NCBI RefSeq assembly: GCF_020422885.1
Contig: NZ_CP084622.1
Span: 2,065,001-2,129,000 of the forward strand
Reading direction: 5' to 3'
DNA from: Mesobacillus sp. S13
GTDB taxonomy: Bacteria > Bacillota > Bacilli > Bacillales > Cytobacillaceae
DNA: 64,000 nt
Shown in pieces: positions 8,285 to 17,047 of the stretch (the first letter of the stretch is position 1; the number at the start of each line of letters is the position of its first letter). The translations under genes and the position numbers were made by a program. A model generated the notes under the pieces. It saw only the letters and a program-made list of their open reading frames with translations. It had not been told where the DNA came from and searched no databases.

Positions 8285-9704
8285 ACCAAGTATCGCCGCG
8301 CTCTTTTTTCAGTTCTTTCATTTTTTCTGTCCATTCATCGACTCTTTTCCTGATTTCCTGGCTTTCGGTATCTGCTTTTTCACGATTGGTTTTGCTCATG
8401 GTGTAATGGAGTTCCTTCATGGCTTCGCTGCGTTCAAATCCCCAATCTCTTAACTCGGAATATTGTTCATCAGTGATCCAGCCGTTCTCGGACATGATGG
8501 CAGCTGCGTCAATGATCCGGTGTGCTTCTTTTCTTCCGATGGTCCATAATTCAAGAGGATACTTTTCTGCAACTTTGTATTCTGCGACCATATCCCATCC
8601 GTCTGGAGCCATCGTAAAAGCAAAGGCCAGGTCGAGAGTGGAAGGGAGCCACTCGTACTGGATTGTATTCTTCAATTCCTCAGGATTATCGGCTTTGAAG
8701 TATTCACCGTTTCCGGCTTCAGCAACGGCTTTTAACTGATTTTCCGTTTCCCCATCCACATCAAATCCAATGATGTTAACCGTACTTTCAGCATTCTTGG
8801 CAACTAGGTCCTTACTTGCCTGGACTGGGTCCCCATCACAAGTTTCGGCACCGTCACTGACAATGTAAACTGTTGTATTTCCATCATAGCTGCTGCTCAT
8901 CTCTGCTGCCCTTTGAATGGCGCCAGCAAGCGGAGTCCAGCCCTTGCTATCAAAGGAGTCGACCGCTCCATGGAAAACTTCTTTTTCGTATTTGGCCATT
9001 GGATATACTTCTTCAATTCCCGAGCAGGAAGCTCCTTTATCGACATTTGAATCGGAGCCTTTATGACCATAGACTACCAATGAAACCTCGCTGGACTGGC
9101 CGATTGTTTTGGCAAAGCTTTTTACCGCGTCTTTCGCGATTTCCATTTTGACACGGCCGTCTGTCTGTTGAAGCATGCTAGAGCTTGCATCGAGGAGAAT
9201 GATTGCTTTGTCCGACGCTTCCTTTTCCTCTTCTTCGCTTATTGACTTTGTCGGGTCAGGCAGGAAGGGCTCTTCGAAATGGGGATCGTACGCTCTGGCA
9301 TTCTCGATAATTTCATCATAATGTGGACTGGCCAATAGGGAAACAAGTCCCTTTTTAATAATCTCTAAATCATCTGTTTCATTAGCAAGTTCTTCGAGTT
9401 TTGCCGGCAGCTGTTTTTTTAAATCTGGATCCAATTCTGGGGTGTTGAAACCGATATCCTCTATATCTTTTTCATAGCTTAAATCGTCCATCATCGAGCC
9501 AGGATCCAGGGCTATCAGGCTTTCTTCTGTAACCTCTATACTTATATTTTTCAAGTGTTCAAATTTACTCGGCTTTGTTTCTTCCGTTTTGACTACTTCC
9601 TTAGCCGGTTGCTCGGCTTCGACTTCTTCATCTGGTTCATCACTGCTGCAAGCAGAAAGAACGAGTGACGTGAATAATAGGAATAACAGCGAATACCGTT
9701 TCAC
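8283..9704 (-). CDS. VWA-domain lipoprotein
   Basis: The 473-residue protein has a lipoprotein signal (LLFLLFTSLVLSAC, lipobox LSAC), an acidic linker rich in Glu, an alpha-helical middle, and a von Willebrand A domain from about residue 160: MIDAS residues DASSS, the Thr in KGWTPLAGAI and the Asp in IVSDGAETC are all present, so metal-dependent ligand binding is likely intact. A charged helical tail follows. I place the start at GTG 9704, 6 nt after AGGAGG, instead of the longer ATG frame. It is anchored outside the membrane; ligand unknown. It resembles the YwmC/YwmD type of Bacillus VWA proteins. Confidence 0.85.
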   Translation of the reverse strand: MKRYSLLFLLFTSLVLSACSSDEPDEEVEAEQPAKEVVKTEETKPSKFEHLKNISIEVTEESLIALDPGSMMDDLSYEKDIEDIGFNTPELDPDLKKQLPAKLEELANETDDLEIIKKGLVSLLASPHYDEIIENARAYDPHFEEPFLPDPTKSISEEEEKEASDKAIILLDASSSMLQQTDGRVKMEIAKDAVKSFAKTIGQSSEVSLVVYGHKGSDSNVDKGASCSGIEEVYPMAKYEKEVFHGAVDSFDSKGWTPLAGAIQRAAEMSSSYDGNTTVYIVSDGAETCDGDPVQASKDLVAKNAESTVNIIGFDVDGETENQLKAVAEAGNGEYFKADNPEELKNTIQYEWLPSTLDLAFAFTMAPDGWDMVAEYKVAEKYPLELWTIGRKEAHRIIDAAAIMSENGWITDEQYSELRDWGFERSEAMKELHYTMSKTNREKADTESQEIRKRVDEWTEKMKELKKERGDTW

Positions 9705-9867
9705 AAAAATCCTCCTCATCAAGTTTTCGCCTATGTAAAAAACATCTTCATAGAGTTTAACATGATTCATAAACAGATTTGAAGTAATTTCCATGGAAGA
9801 TTACAATCATGAGTAAAAACTCCTGGAATGACAAAAAATGAGCAGTGACTATGGAGGAGGAATGCAG

Positions 9868-10437
9868 ATGAATATGATGGCGCTGCCGGCGCTGCTTGTA
9901 TTAGATGTTCAGAAGGGATTTGACGATCCATATTGGGGAAAGCGGAACAACCCTGAAGCGGAAAGGAATATCGCGAGGCTTTTAACTGAATGGAGGAATC
10001 GAAAGGGGAATGTCATCTTTACGAAGCATCTGTCACTTGACCCGGCTTCTCCTTTGCATCACCGAAATCAACTGGGGACTGAAATCAAGGATGTCGTCAA
10101 GCCGCTGGATGGGGAAGTTATTTTTACGAAAAACGTGAACAGCGCTTTCATTGGAACCGAGCTGGAATCCTATCTGAAACAAAATAAAATTAAATCAGTG
10201 GTGATCACCGGATTATCGACACAGCACTGTGTCTCGACTACCACGAGGATGAGCGGTAATCTCGGTTTCGATTGCTTCATTGTGTCTGACGCGATCGCAG
10301 CCTTTGAAATCACGGACCACAAGGGAGTGAAGCACACTGCGGATTCAATCCAGGAACTTGAACTGGCGATGCTTCATAAAGAGTTTGCCACGATTGTCAC
10401 CACTGATGCCTTAATCCAACTAATGAACCAACAGTAA
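9868..10437 (+). CDS. Isochorismatase-family cysteine hydrolase
   Basis: The 189-residue protein has the family triad: Asp in LLVLDVQKGFD, Lys in VIFTKNVNSAF and Cys in STQHCVSTTTRM, with the usual cis-peptide region before the Cys. These enzymes hydrolyse amides such as nicotinamide or ureido compounds, or vinyl ethers; substrate unclear here. The ATG at 9868 is 7 nt after GGAGGAGG; upstream in-frame ATGs are too close to or overlap that site. Monocistronic, closed by a terminator shared with the convergent gene. Confidence 0.88.
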   Translation: MNMMALPALLVLDVQKGFDDPYWGKRNNPEAERNIARLLTEWRNRKGNVIFTKHLSLDPASPLHHRNQLGTEIKDVVKPLDGEVIFTKNVNSAFIGTELESYLKQNKIKSVVITGLSTQHCVSTTTRMSGNLGFDCFIVSDAIAAFEITDHKGVKHTADSIQELELAMLHKEFATIVTTDALIQLMNQQ

Positions 10438-10466
10438 AGCGCAGGAGCTTCCTGCGCTTTATTTAT
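10436..10466. terminator. Bidirectional terminator
   Basis: AAAGCGCAGGA/TCCTGCGCTTT hairpin with A/T runs on both sides, between convergent genes. Confidence 0.88.
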
Positions 10467-11208
10467 CGATACCCAGGAATTTAAGCACTCTATGGTATGG
10501 GCATTTAGATAAAGAACCGTCATCATCCCGCAAGAAATACTGCCTCCATTCAAAATTATCCTCAGATCCGTAAGTGTTCAAGTCAGGGTGAATTGCAATG
10601 CTATCGTAATTCGCCAGCCTTTTTCTCACTTGAGCCTTGATTCTTTGGGCATAACTTTGTGATTTATTAAATTCTTGCAGAACCCAGCGTGGAGTAATCG
10701 CAAGCATCATAACGTCAAAATGTCTGCTCTTGCGGTTTTTATGTGCAGGGGTTGCACAATACATAAAATATTGCTCTCCATTGAAACAGAATTCCCAAAT
10801 AGGGTCGTGTGGGTCTTGTGGGATATCATTTGGCCATTCAAATGCATCCAATGCAGTTAACCCTGAAAGTTGCTCCCAAAAAATTTGTTCATATTCCTCG
10901 ACAGATGCATTTTTCATTGAATCGGGTGTTTCATAGAAAATGATCAAAGAAGTATAATTGCCGAACTCCCTTGATTGTTCTGTATAGCCCGTCAATAAGC
11001 TCGCGAGCTCTTTTATTGTTGAGTCCCTCCTTGGGCTCCCAATAAATCCATACTTTAGCTGATTCATTGAAAACCCAATGGTTGCCGGGATACAGGGAAA
11101 AGGTTTTTCTTTGTCACTCATTTTAGCAAAGAATGAATCAAGAGCATGCTTTTCCCATTCTAGCAACTGATTCCGGGAGGAGGAACCATGCGCATACAAA
11201 CCATTCAT
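10459..11208 (-). CDS. YqcI/YcgG-family protein (possible heme-dependent N-oxygenase)
   Basis: The 249-residue protein carries the hallmarks of the YqcI/YcgG family: PFPCIPATIGF near the N terminus, the WPNDIPQDPHDP and FNGEQYFM segments, and HPDLNTYGS...EWRQYFLRDD near the C terminus. Some members of this family are now known as heme-dependent N-hydroxylases of guanidino compounds, but whether this one is such an enzyme is not shown by the sequence alone. The ATG at 11208 follows AGGAGG by 8 nt. It stands alone. Confidence 0.85.
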   Translation of the reverse strand: MNGLYAHGSSSRNQLLEWEKHALDSFFAKMSDKEKPFPCIPATIGFSMNQLKYGFIGSPRRDSTIKELASLLTGYTEQSREFGNYTSLIIFYETPDSMKNASVEEYEQIFWEQLSGLTALDAFEWPNDIPQDPHDPIWEFCFNGEQYFMYCATPAHKNRKSRHFDVMMLAITPRWVLQEFNKSQSYAQRIKAQVRKRLANYDSIAIHPDLNTYGSEDNFEWRQYFLRDDDGSLSKCPYHRVLKFLGIDK

Positions 11209-11345
11209 CACAGTCACCTCCTAAAGCTTCTACACTATATTCATCGAATTGAAGTTAGGATAGATGTCCATGGACAAAATGGGCAGGAACCCAGAACAGG
11301 GGAATTTCTCACATGCCCATACTTTTTACGAACCTGACATGGCCT

Positions 11346-11547
11346 CTAGAAAAAAGCGGCAATAGGAGCTTTTGCTGTCGCCGAGCAGTTAGGATTAGCC
11401 CGAGGAATGAAAGAGATTGTAAGCATTGCCTTAGAATGCCCATAAAAAAACAATGCATCAATTGCTTCTTCAGGAATACATGTTAGAGATGGCTCCAATA
11501 TCAATCCTCTACAAGGAAGATATATAAAACCCATTCATCCGCAAAAA
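11346..11547 (+). pseudogene. Remnant of an unidentified coding sequence
   Basis: The frame leading into the next gene reads as plausible protein on both sides of a single TAA at 11443-11445 (upstream: AAIGAFAVAEQLGLARGMKE; downstream: ASSGIHVRDGSN, then GRYIKPIHPQKMSVLAGGDS). This looks like the C-terminal end of a decayed soluble protein. No start, ribosome site or family could be assigned. The stretch 11209-11345 between it and the YqcI gene holds nothing else I recognise. Confidence 0.35.
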
Positions 11548-12144
11548 ATGAGTGTTTTAGCTGGAGGGGATTCTTTGCGCTTGGCTAACTTGATCCACAA
11601 AGAGCATATGACTGCACCTGTAACTCACGCGAATAATGTGAAATTGATAACGGGGAGTCTGCTGGGAGCGATTGCTGCGATTCTCCAGTCTGCAGGGCTG
11701 TTTGGAGGTGTTGGTTACATCTTCAGCATCATGGCCACGGGTCCAATCGTGCTGGCTACGCTTACTTCACTGCGCATTGGGTTCCTGACTTTTACGGTAA
11801 CAGGCCTGCTTTTAATGATCATTCAGCCCTCTGAAGTGTTGGTGTTTTTGTTTACGACAGGATTGTTGGGAGTCTCTCTGGGAGCAGGCTTTAGAAAGGC
11901 AAAAAAACAAACAACGGTAGTGTTCATTGGCGGGTTAGCCTTGGCTACGGGAATCATGGCATTGCTGTATGTATTTCGTTTCCCAGTGTTAGGACCCGGA
12001 GTGTCCACAAATATAAATGCAGGCATTCCTGCAGGTATTTTTGTGTTCAGTCTTTTCTACAGCTTTATATGGATGCGTCTTAGTATGACAGGGATGAAAT
12101 ACTTAAACAAAATTATCAGTAACACGTTTTTGGAAGAGAATTAG
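11548..12144 (+). CDS. Polytopic membrane protein, unknown
   Basis: From about residue 30 the product has five to six hydrophobic helices (LLGAIAAILQSAGLFGGVGY, IVLATLTSLRIGFLTF, LVFLFTTGLLGVSLGAGF and others), ending with a short charged tail, reminiscent of small integral membrane proteins of ECF/YybS type. The first 20 to 30 residues continue the soluble remnant described upstream, so the true start may be ATG 11608 (weak AAAGAG site). None of the starts has a strong ribosome site. Function unknown. Confidence 0.5.
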   Translation: MSVLAGGDSLRLANLIHKEHMTAPVTHANNVKLITGSLLGAIAAILQSAGLFGGVGYIFSIMATGPIVLATLTSLRIGFLTFTVTGLLLMIIQPSEVLVFLFTTGLLGVSLGAGFRKAKKQTTVVFIGGLALATGIMALLYVFRFPVLGPGVSTNINAGIPAGIFVFSLFYSFIWMRLSMTGMKYLNKIISNTFLEEN

Positions 12145-12249
12145 TGGTGTTACCATCCCTCGTCTTCGGTTAGTTTTGTTTCATTTTTCTCAAAGTGGAT
12201 AAATGGTAGAATAAAGACATCACCCATACCAATTGAGGAGGGATGAAAC

Positions 12250-12639
12250 TTGCAGCCTGTCATCTTATTTGATGGAGTTTGTAACTTTTGTGATGCGAGT
12301 GTCCAATTTATTCTAGACCGTGACGAAAAAGAGCAATTCCGTTTCGCATCGCTCCAGAGTGATGCTGGACAAGAATTGCTGAAAAAATATAAAGTACCTG
12401 ATGATGTGGACAGCATGATTTTAATCGAAAATGAGAAGGTGTATTATAAATCATCTGCTGCCCTGAGGATTAGCCGCCATTTGCGAGGAGCTTGGAAGCT
12501 TCTATATGTGTTCATGATCGTTCCGCCTCCAATCAGGAATGTGGTGTATGATCTAATTGCCAAAAACCGTATCAAATGGTTCGGCCAGAAGGACAGCTGT
12601 ATGCTGCCGCCGCCGAATGTGCGCAAGAGATTTTTATAA
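12250..12639 (+). CDS. DCC1-like thiol-disulfide oxidoreductase family protein (DUF393)
   Basis: The 129-residue protein starts with VILFDGVCNFCDASVQFIL, the D-G-x-C-x-x-C motif that gives this family its thioredoxin-like active site, and ends with the typical RNxVYDLIAKNRIKWFG segment. The start is TTG 12250, 8 nt after GAGGAGG (12235-12241). Cytosolic redox role is inferred from the family. Confidence 0.88.
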   Translation: MQPVILFDGVCNFCDASVQFILDRDEKEQFRFASLQSDAGQELLKKYKVPDDVDSMILIENEKVYYKSSAALRISRHLRGAWKLLYVFMIVPPPIRNVVYDLIAKNRIKWFGQKDSCMLPPPNVRKRFL

Positions 12640-12935
12640 GAAAAGCGGAAGCGCCTTGTTCATCCTCGACAAGGGTTTGGAGGGCCAACCGGTGAAGTCG
12701 CTCTTTGACTTCATTGGCAGGACCGAAATCGAAATATATAGCCGACTGTCCAGAAACTGGAGATTCCGACAAAGAAGCGCTTTTTGCTTCTGCCGGCGGA
12801 GTTGAAGTTTCGGAATTTCTAGGAGGCGACACTGAGCAAGCGTCTCGAGCTGCTCAAAGCTAACATGTCTCGCAAGATACTCGAGGGAGCACTCTCGGGG
12901 ATGAAAACTGGCTATGCGCTGGGGCTGGACAGTTC
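12640..12935. repeat. GC-rich dispersed-repeat-like element
   Basis: From AAAAGCGGAAGCGCC onward this non-coding stretch is more GC rich than its flanks and has short inverted motifs such as GAAGTCGCTCTTTGACTTC and AGCGCTTTTTGCTTCTG. It resembles a repeat scattered through intergenic regions of many Bacillus genomes; that comparison is from memory and only one copy is in this window. The ORFs through it on both strands have no ribosome sites and are not credible genes. Confidence 0.5.
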
Positions 12936-12957
12936 TCAAATCTGATATTATAAGTGG

Positions 12958-12996
12958 AAAACGGAAAAGCTGGCAGTCAGCTTTTCCGTTTTTTTA
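12958..12996. terminator. Strong intrinsic terminator
   Basis: AACGGAAAAGCTG/CAGCTTTTCCGTT hairpin with T7 on the plus strand; it ends next to the minus-strand gene at 12994 and can act in both directions. Confidence 0.88.
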
Positions 12997-14316
12997 GTTC
13001 GTGAATGTAGAGTAGCGCCAATAATGATTGGCCATGGGATCTGCCATCATTTCGAGACCTTTGTTGTGAGCTTGGTGGATGACTTGCCATTCATCTGTGT
13101 CCGATTCTTTAAGATAAACCTCGTGTTCAGGGGCCTGATAGTGGATGCCGACCAGATCATATTCGTTGTCCTTATAAAAAGTTCCGCAAACATGGTAGTC
13201 AATCGCTGGGGTGACGACGAGTGGATTGCTGACAGAATGGTCCAGGTGAAACTTGATTCTGTCCTCTTCAGTAAGGACTTTTTCCAATTGAATTCCTTCT
13301 TCAGAAGCGCTAGCGGATTCTATAGGTTCTTGTTCACTGTTGAATGCTTCAGTTATACCGGTTGCCTTTTTTAAATGAACAGATGGATCTTCAGTGTCAA
13401 TAAATACGTCGCCTCTTGTCCTGAATTCAGAGGATTCAGGATCGAATGAACGGTGATCGCCTTTGAAAACCTTGTCTTGTGATGCGGCGTTCGGATTTTT
13501 AAGCCATTCCTCTTTTAAAAATGTTGTGTACCTGAGTTGCCAGTTTCCGGCTTTAAGCTTTCTTTCCTCAGGGGATTTCAACAGTTCCTTTATTGGCCCA
13601 ATCTTTTTAATGATGCTAAATTCTTCGTCAGCTGCCATTGCAGTAGAAGAATCTTTCTTGATGGCACCAACAGCATTAGCAATAACAGACTTCAGCTCCC
13701 ATTTTACCTGTTCCGAACGCTGCAAAGGCCGTCGGGCTTCGATCCTGTAACGATGATTCTCGTCATTATCAATCCCTCTATCGGTAAATGCACAAGAAGT
13801 CACTGTTTCCAGCTCTGCTCCATTCCTGAAAATACGATACTCCGAAACACCCTCGATCGGTTCCCATTCAAAACTGATTTGACCAGGAGTCACGATCGTT
13901 GTAATGAGTAAATCCTCAAGAATATTCTCTCTTTCCCTGAAATCAACAGTCGTCGTTGTTTGAATCCGCATTCTTTCCAGTACATTTCCATGATCATCAA
14001 GGGTTTCTATACAGTAGGTGTAAAGTGTCCCTGGAACAAGATTTTGGTCTACGATCTTTGGTTCCGCACCTTCATAAATAAGTTCCTCCCCTCGAAACAC
14101 GCGATATGGCCTATTCATGCCGTGCCATTCAAGCTTGATCTGTTTGGCATTATGCTCAATATTTTTAAGCATCCTTGAGTGGGAAGTAGCAGCAGTTTTG
14201 CGCTGGCGATTCCATTTGACCGCATAAAGTGTTCCGGCAATTCCAAGAGCGGCAATCGGTAAAAGCTTTCCAGTGCGATATTGTTTGGGAGCTTGTAGTT
14301 TGGTTTGGCTGTTCAT
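12994..14316 (-). CDS. Membrane-anchored protein with fibronectin-III-like domains (DUF3238-like)
   Basis: The 440-residue protein has one N-terminal membrane helix (LLPIAALGIAGTLYAVKW), then two fibronectin type III-like beta domains (about residues 52-125, ending TLYTYCIETLDDHGN, and 135-195, EWEPIEGVSEYRIFRNG), a linker, and a C-terminal domain (about 245-440) with RYTTFLKE, KGDHRSFDPESSEFRTR and DYHVCGTFYKDNEYD. The C-terminal part resembles the Bacillus DUF3238 family; function unknown. The start ATG follows AAGGTGGTGG. It probably faces outside the cell. Confidence 0.75.
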   Translation of the reverse strand: MNSQTKLQAPKQYRTGKLLPIAALGIAGTLYAVKWNRQRKTAATSHSRMLKNIEHNAKQIKLEWHGMNRPYRVFRGEELIYEGAEPKIVDQNLVPGTLYTYCIETLDDHGNVLERMRIQTTTTVDFRERENILEDLLITTIVTPGQISFEWEPIEGVSEYRIFRNGAELETVTSCAFTDRGIDNDENHRYRIEARRPLQRSEQVKWELKSVIANAVGAIKKDSSTAMAADEEFSIIKKIGPIKELLKSPEERKLKAGNWQLRYTTFLKEEWLKNPNAASQDKVFKGDHRSFDPESSEFRTRGDVFIDTEDPSVHLKKATGITEAFNSEQEPIESASASEEGIQLEKVLTEEDRIKFHLDHSVSNPLVVTPAIDYHVCGTFYKDNEYDLVGIHYQAPEHEVYLKESDTDEWQVIHQAHNKGLEMMADPMANHYWRYSTFTN

Positions 14317-14526
14317 GCATCCACCACCTTGAGTTTTTTACTTGCATGACCATTATTTACCCAATGTATTACCCTTTTAAGAGAGCCCTGGAAGAGTTTA
14401 TTCTGGTAATATTAGGGTGGCCCATAAATGAAACGATAGATATAGGTGCTTTTTATGGTAATATAATTTTAATGCTAGTTTTGTAGTCTATATTTACACG
14501 GAATCCAAAGAATAGGAGCGCTGGTG

Positions 14527-15456
14527 ATGTTACGTTTAAAGGGAATACTGATGATTGTTATCGGAGCCATGCTCTGGGGAATGACGGGTTCGATCACGGA
14601 GTGGGTACTCGCCAATACGGAATTGTCGGTTCCTTTTATCCTGACAATCCGGATGATGATAGCCGGCAGCAGCATTCTGGCATTTCTGGCAATCAAAAAT
14701 GAGGATATTTTTACAGTAGTGAAAACACCATACTGGCGGAATCAGCTAGTGGTATTCAGCATTCTTGGGATGGTCGGATTACAGTACACTTTTACAATGG
14801 CTATCGAAACGAGCAATGCGGTAGTGGCAACCTTGCTGCAATTCTCCGCTCCGATTTTCGTTGTACTCTATGTTTCTTTTAATCATAAAAAGTGGCCGCC
14901 GCGCTATCAGATGCTCGGCATAGCCGGTACATTGGCCGGACTTTACCTTTTATTGACGAACGGTTCAATGAGCAGTCTGCTGGTTAGTCCAACTGCCTTG
15001 CTATGGGGAGTTGCGGTAGGACTGACATTTGCATTTTATACCCTTTACCCGGCTCGCTTAATGAAGGAATGGAGCGTCCTGGCGATCGTAGGCTGGAGCA
15101 TGCTGTTTGGCGGTATTATCCTTGGAATAACCAACCGAGTTTGGACAAGCAATGAATGGACCATTGTAGCCCAGCCAAAAATGATTTTTATCATGGCGAT
15201 CTTGATTTTCTTCGGCACACTGGCCTTCCTGCTATTCTTGGCAAGCATGAACTATATCACCGCTGTCGAAACAAGCATCCTATCAAGTGTCGAACCTCTA
15301 ACCGTCATGGTCATTTCGGTGATTTGGTTTGATACGATGCTCCAAAGCGTCCAGCTGATGGGTGCGATGATCATGCTCATATTCGTCACCTGGTTGTCGA
15401 TCGGGGATAAGAAAGCGTCACTAGAAGGACAAGTTGTTAAGCAGAATAATAGTTAA
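14527..15456 (+). CDS. EamA/DMT-family transporter
   Basis: The 309-residue protein has ten hydrophobic helices in two EamA halves (first half starting MIVIGAMLWGMTGSITEWVL; second half about residue 150 on). It is full length for the family and should be an exporter or importer of small metabolites in the cytoplasmic membrane. ATG 14527 follows AGGAG by 8 nt; GTG 14524 is also possible. Downstream are a terminator and the large 52-bp array. Confidence 0.88.
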   Translation: MLRLKGILMIVIGAMLWGMTGSITEWVLANTELSVPFILTIRMMIAGSSILAFLAIKNEDIFTVVKTPYWRNQLVVFSILGMVGLQYTFTMAIETSNAVVATLLQFSAPIFVVLYVSFNHKKWPPRYQMLGIAGTLAGLYLLLTNGSMSSLLVSPTALLWGVAVGLTFAFYTLYPARLMKEWSVLAIVGWSMLFGGIILGITNRVWTSNEWTIVAQPKMIFIMAILIFFGTLAFLLFLASMNYITAVETSILSSVEPLTVMVISVIWFDTMLQSVQLMGAMIMLIFVTWLSIGDKKASLEGQVVKQNNS

Positions 15457-15462
15457 ACATTT

Positions 15463-15490
15463 AGAGCCGCCAATTTTGGCGGCTTTGTTT
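15463..15490 (+). terminator. Intrinsic terminator
   Basis: AGCCGCCA/TGGCGGCT hairpin followed by a T-rich stretch after the EamA gene. The repeat array starts about 60 bp downstream. Confidence 0.85.
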
Positions 15491-15550
15491 ATTGTGGTAT
15501 CTGTTGACGAAGCCACTTTGAACAAGATTAGTTTAGTCGCGTGAAAAGTT

Positions 15551-16425
15551 GTCCGAACCAAGTGTGACTTCGGACGATATAAGAGGAGACTGAAGTGAAG
15601 TGGGTATGTCCGAACCAAAGGCAACTTCGGACAAAATCAGAGGAAGCAGCCGGAATTTTTGTCCGAACCTGAGGCAACTTCGGACAAAAACAGAGGAAGC
15701 AGCCGGAATTTTGTCCGAACCCGAGGCAACTTCGGACAAAACCAGAGGAAGCAGCCGGAATTTTGTCCGAACTCAAGGCAACTTCGGACAAAACCAGAGG
15801 AAGCAGCCGGAACTTTGTCTGAACCCAAGGCAACTTCGGACAAAACCCATGGAAGCAGCCGAAATTTTGTCCGAACCCGAGGCAACTTCGGACAAAACCA
15901 GAGAAAGCAGCCGAAATTTTGTCCGAACCCGAGGCAACTTCGGACAAAACCAGAGGAAGCAGCCGGAATTTTGTCCGAACCCGATGCAACTTCGGACAAA
16001 ACCAGAGGAAGCAGCCGGAATTTTGTCTGAACCCAAGGCAACTTCGGACAAAACCCATGGAAGCAGCCGAAATTTTGTCCAAACCCGAGGCAACTTCGGA
16101 CAAAACCAGAGGAAGCAGCCGGAATTTTGTCCGAATCCGATGCAACTTCGGACAAAACCCATGGAAGCAGCCGGAATTTTGTCCGAACCCGAGGCAACTT
16201 CGGACAAAACCGGAGGAAGCAGCTGGGATTTTGTCTGAACTCAAGGCAACTTCGGACAAAACCAGAGAAAGCAGCCGGAATTTTGTCCGAACCCGAGGCA
16301 ACTTCGGACAAAACCCATGGAAGCAGCCGGAATTTTGTCTGAACCCAAGGCAACTTCGGACAAAACCAGAGGAAGCAGCCGGAATTTTGTCCGAACTCAG
16401 GGAGTGCTTTGGACAAAATAGGAAG
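15551..16425. repeat. Tandem array A: about 17 units of 52 bp, each with an inverted repeat
   Basis: GTCCGAA recurs at 15608, 15661, 15713 and then every 52 bp to 16389, with one earlier divergent unit at 15551 (57 bp before the next). Each unit holds TTTTGTCCGAA and TTCGGACAAAA as an 11-bp inverted repeat around a loop of about 11 nt, then a linker like CCAGAGGAAGCAGCCGG. The right arm is identical in 15 units. Left-arm changes are mostly C to T (units at 15817, 16025, 16233, 16337), which keep a G.U pair in plus-strand RNA. Because 52 is not a multiple of 3, long meaningless ORFs run through on both strands. No cas genes are near. Confidence 0.95.
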
Positions 16426-16472
16426 ATATCCTGTAGAACAATATTTAGCTTGAGCTTAGGATACATTATGTC

Positions 16473-16895
16473 CTAATCAAAAAACTCCATATGTCCTTTT
16501 TCTTGTTTGTAATAGTCAATTCTGTCTTGTAACGTCCCCGTATGGAACTCGAATTTATGCCCATCTGGGTCCGTAAAGTAAATAGACATTTTATCTTTTT
16601 TATCTCTAAGGCGACCCGGAAGTATATTCACTTCTAAATCTCTCAACCTGCTAAACATTGATTCAAACTCTGCTTCATCAATCGAAAAAGCTATATGTGT
16701 ATATGATTGGTGTATTTCTTGACGGGGTATGTCTTTCTCAACATTCAGGGCCAGCCATATACCATTGATATCGAAGTAAGCAGTAGTTTTCCCTTTTACT
16801 AACAGTTTTGCATCAAATACATTAATGTAAAAAGCAATTGATCGTTCCAAATCTGAAACAGAAAATAATAAATGGTTAATCCCCTTGATCTTCAT
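16473..16895 (-). CDS. fosB: Metallothiol transferase FosB (fosfomycin resistance)
   Basis: The 140-residue protein matches Bacillus FosB along its length as I know it: [18 protein letters not shown] at the start, [28 protein letters not shown] and [20 protein letters not shown]. The VOC-fold metal ligands are His in INHLLF, His in YTHIAF and Glu in FEFH. FosB adds bacillithiol (or cysteine) to fosfomycin in the cytosol. The start is ATG 16895, 6 nt after GAGGTG. Its 3' end lies only about 50 bp from array A. Confidence 0.95.
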   Translation of the reverse strand: MKIKGINHLLFSVSDLERSIAFYINVFDAKLLVKGKTTAYFDINGIWLALNVEKDIPRQEIHQSYTHIAFSIDEAEFESMFSRLRDLEVNILPGRLRDKKDKMSIYFTDPDGHKFEFHTGTLQDRIDYYKQEKGHMEFFD

Positions 16896-17047
16896 TTTTT
16901 TCACCTCAATATTAATTATTCTTTCAGAATAGTCGAATCCCTTGTCATTAGCTAAAGTATTTCACGCAACCGATTAGCCCCATTTAAAAGAGAAGGATTT
17001 TCCTCTTTTTATGTGGAAATTAAAGGAAGTGAAAGGTGGAGATAGAA

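Noticed and set aside
8873..9151. Plus-strand ORF inside the VWA lipoprotein
   Set aside because: Antisense shadow of a well-supported gene.
12557..12939. ORFs in the GC-rich block after the DCC1-like gene, both strands
   Set aside because: No start sites, repeat-like DNA and overlap with the end of a real gene.
13024..14178. Several plus-strand ORFs opposite the fibronectin-like gene
   Set aside because: No ribosome sites; the minus-strand gene has clear domain structure over the same range.
15551..16425. CRISPR array
   Set aside because: The regular period suggested it, but the linkers are near-identical rather than unique spacers, the unit contains an inverted repeat plus linker, and no cas genes are near.
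15528..16476. Long ORFs on both strands through array A (up to 312 codons)
   Set aside because: They arise because a 52-bp stop-free unit is repeated; there is no ribosome site, and all phases and strands give similar repetitive peptides.
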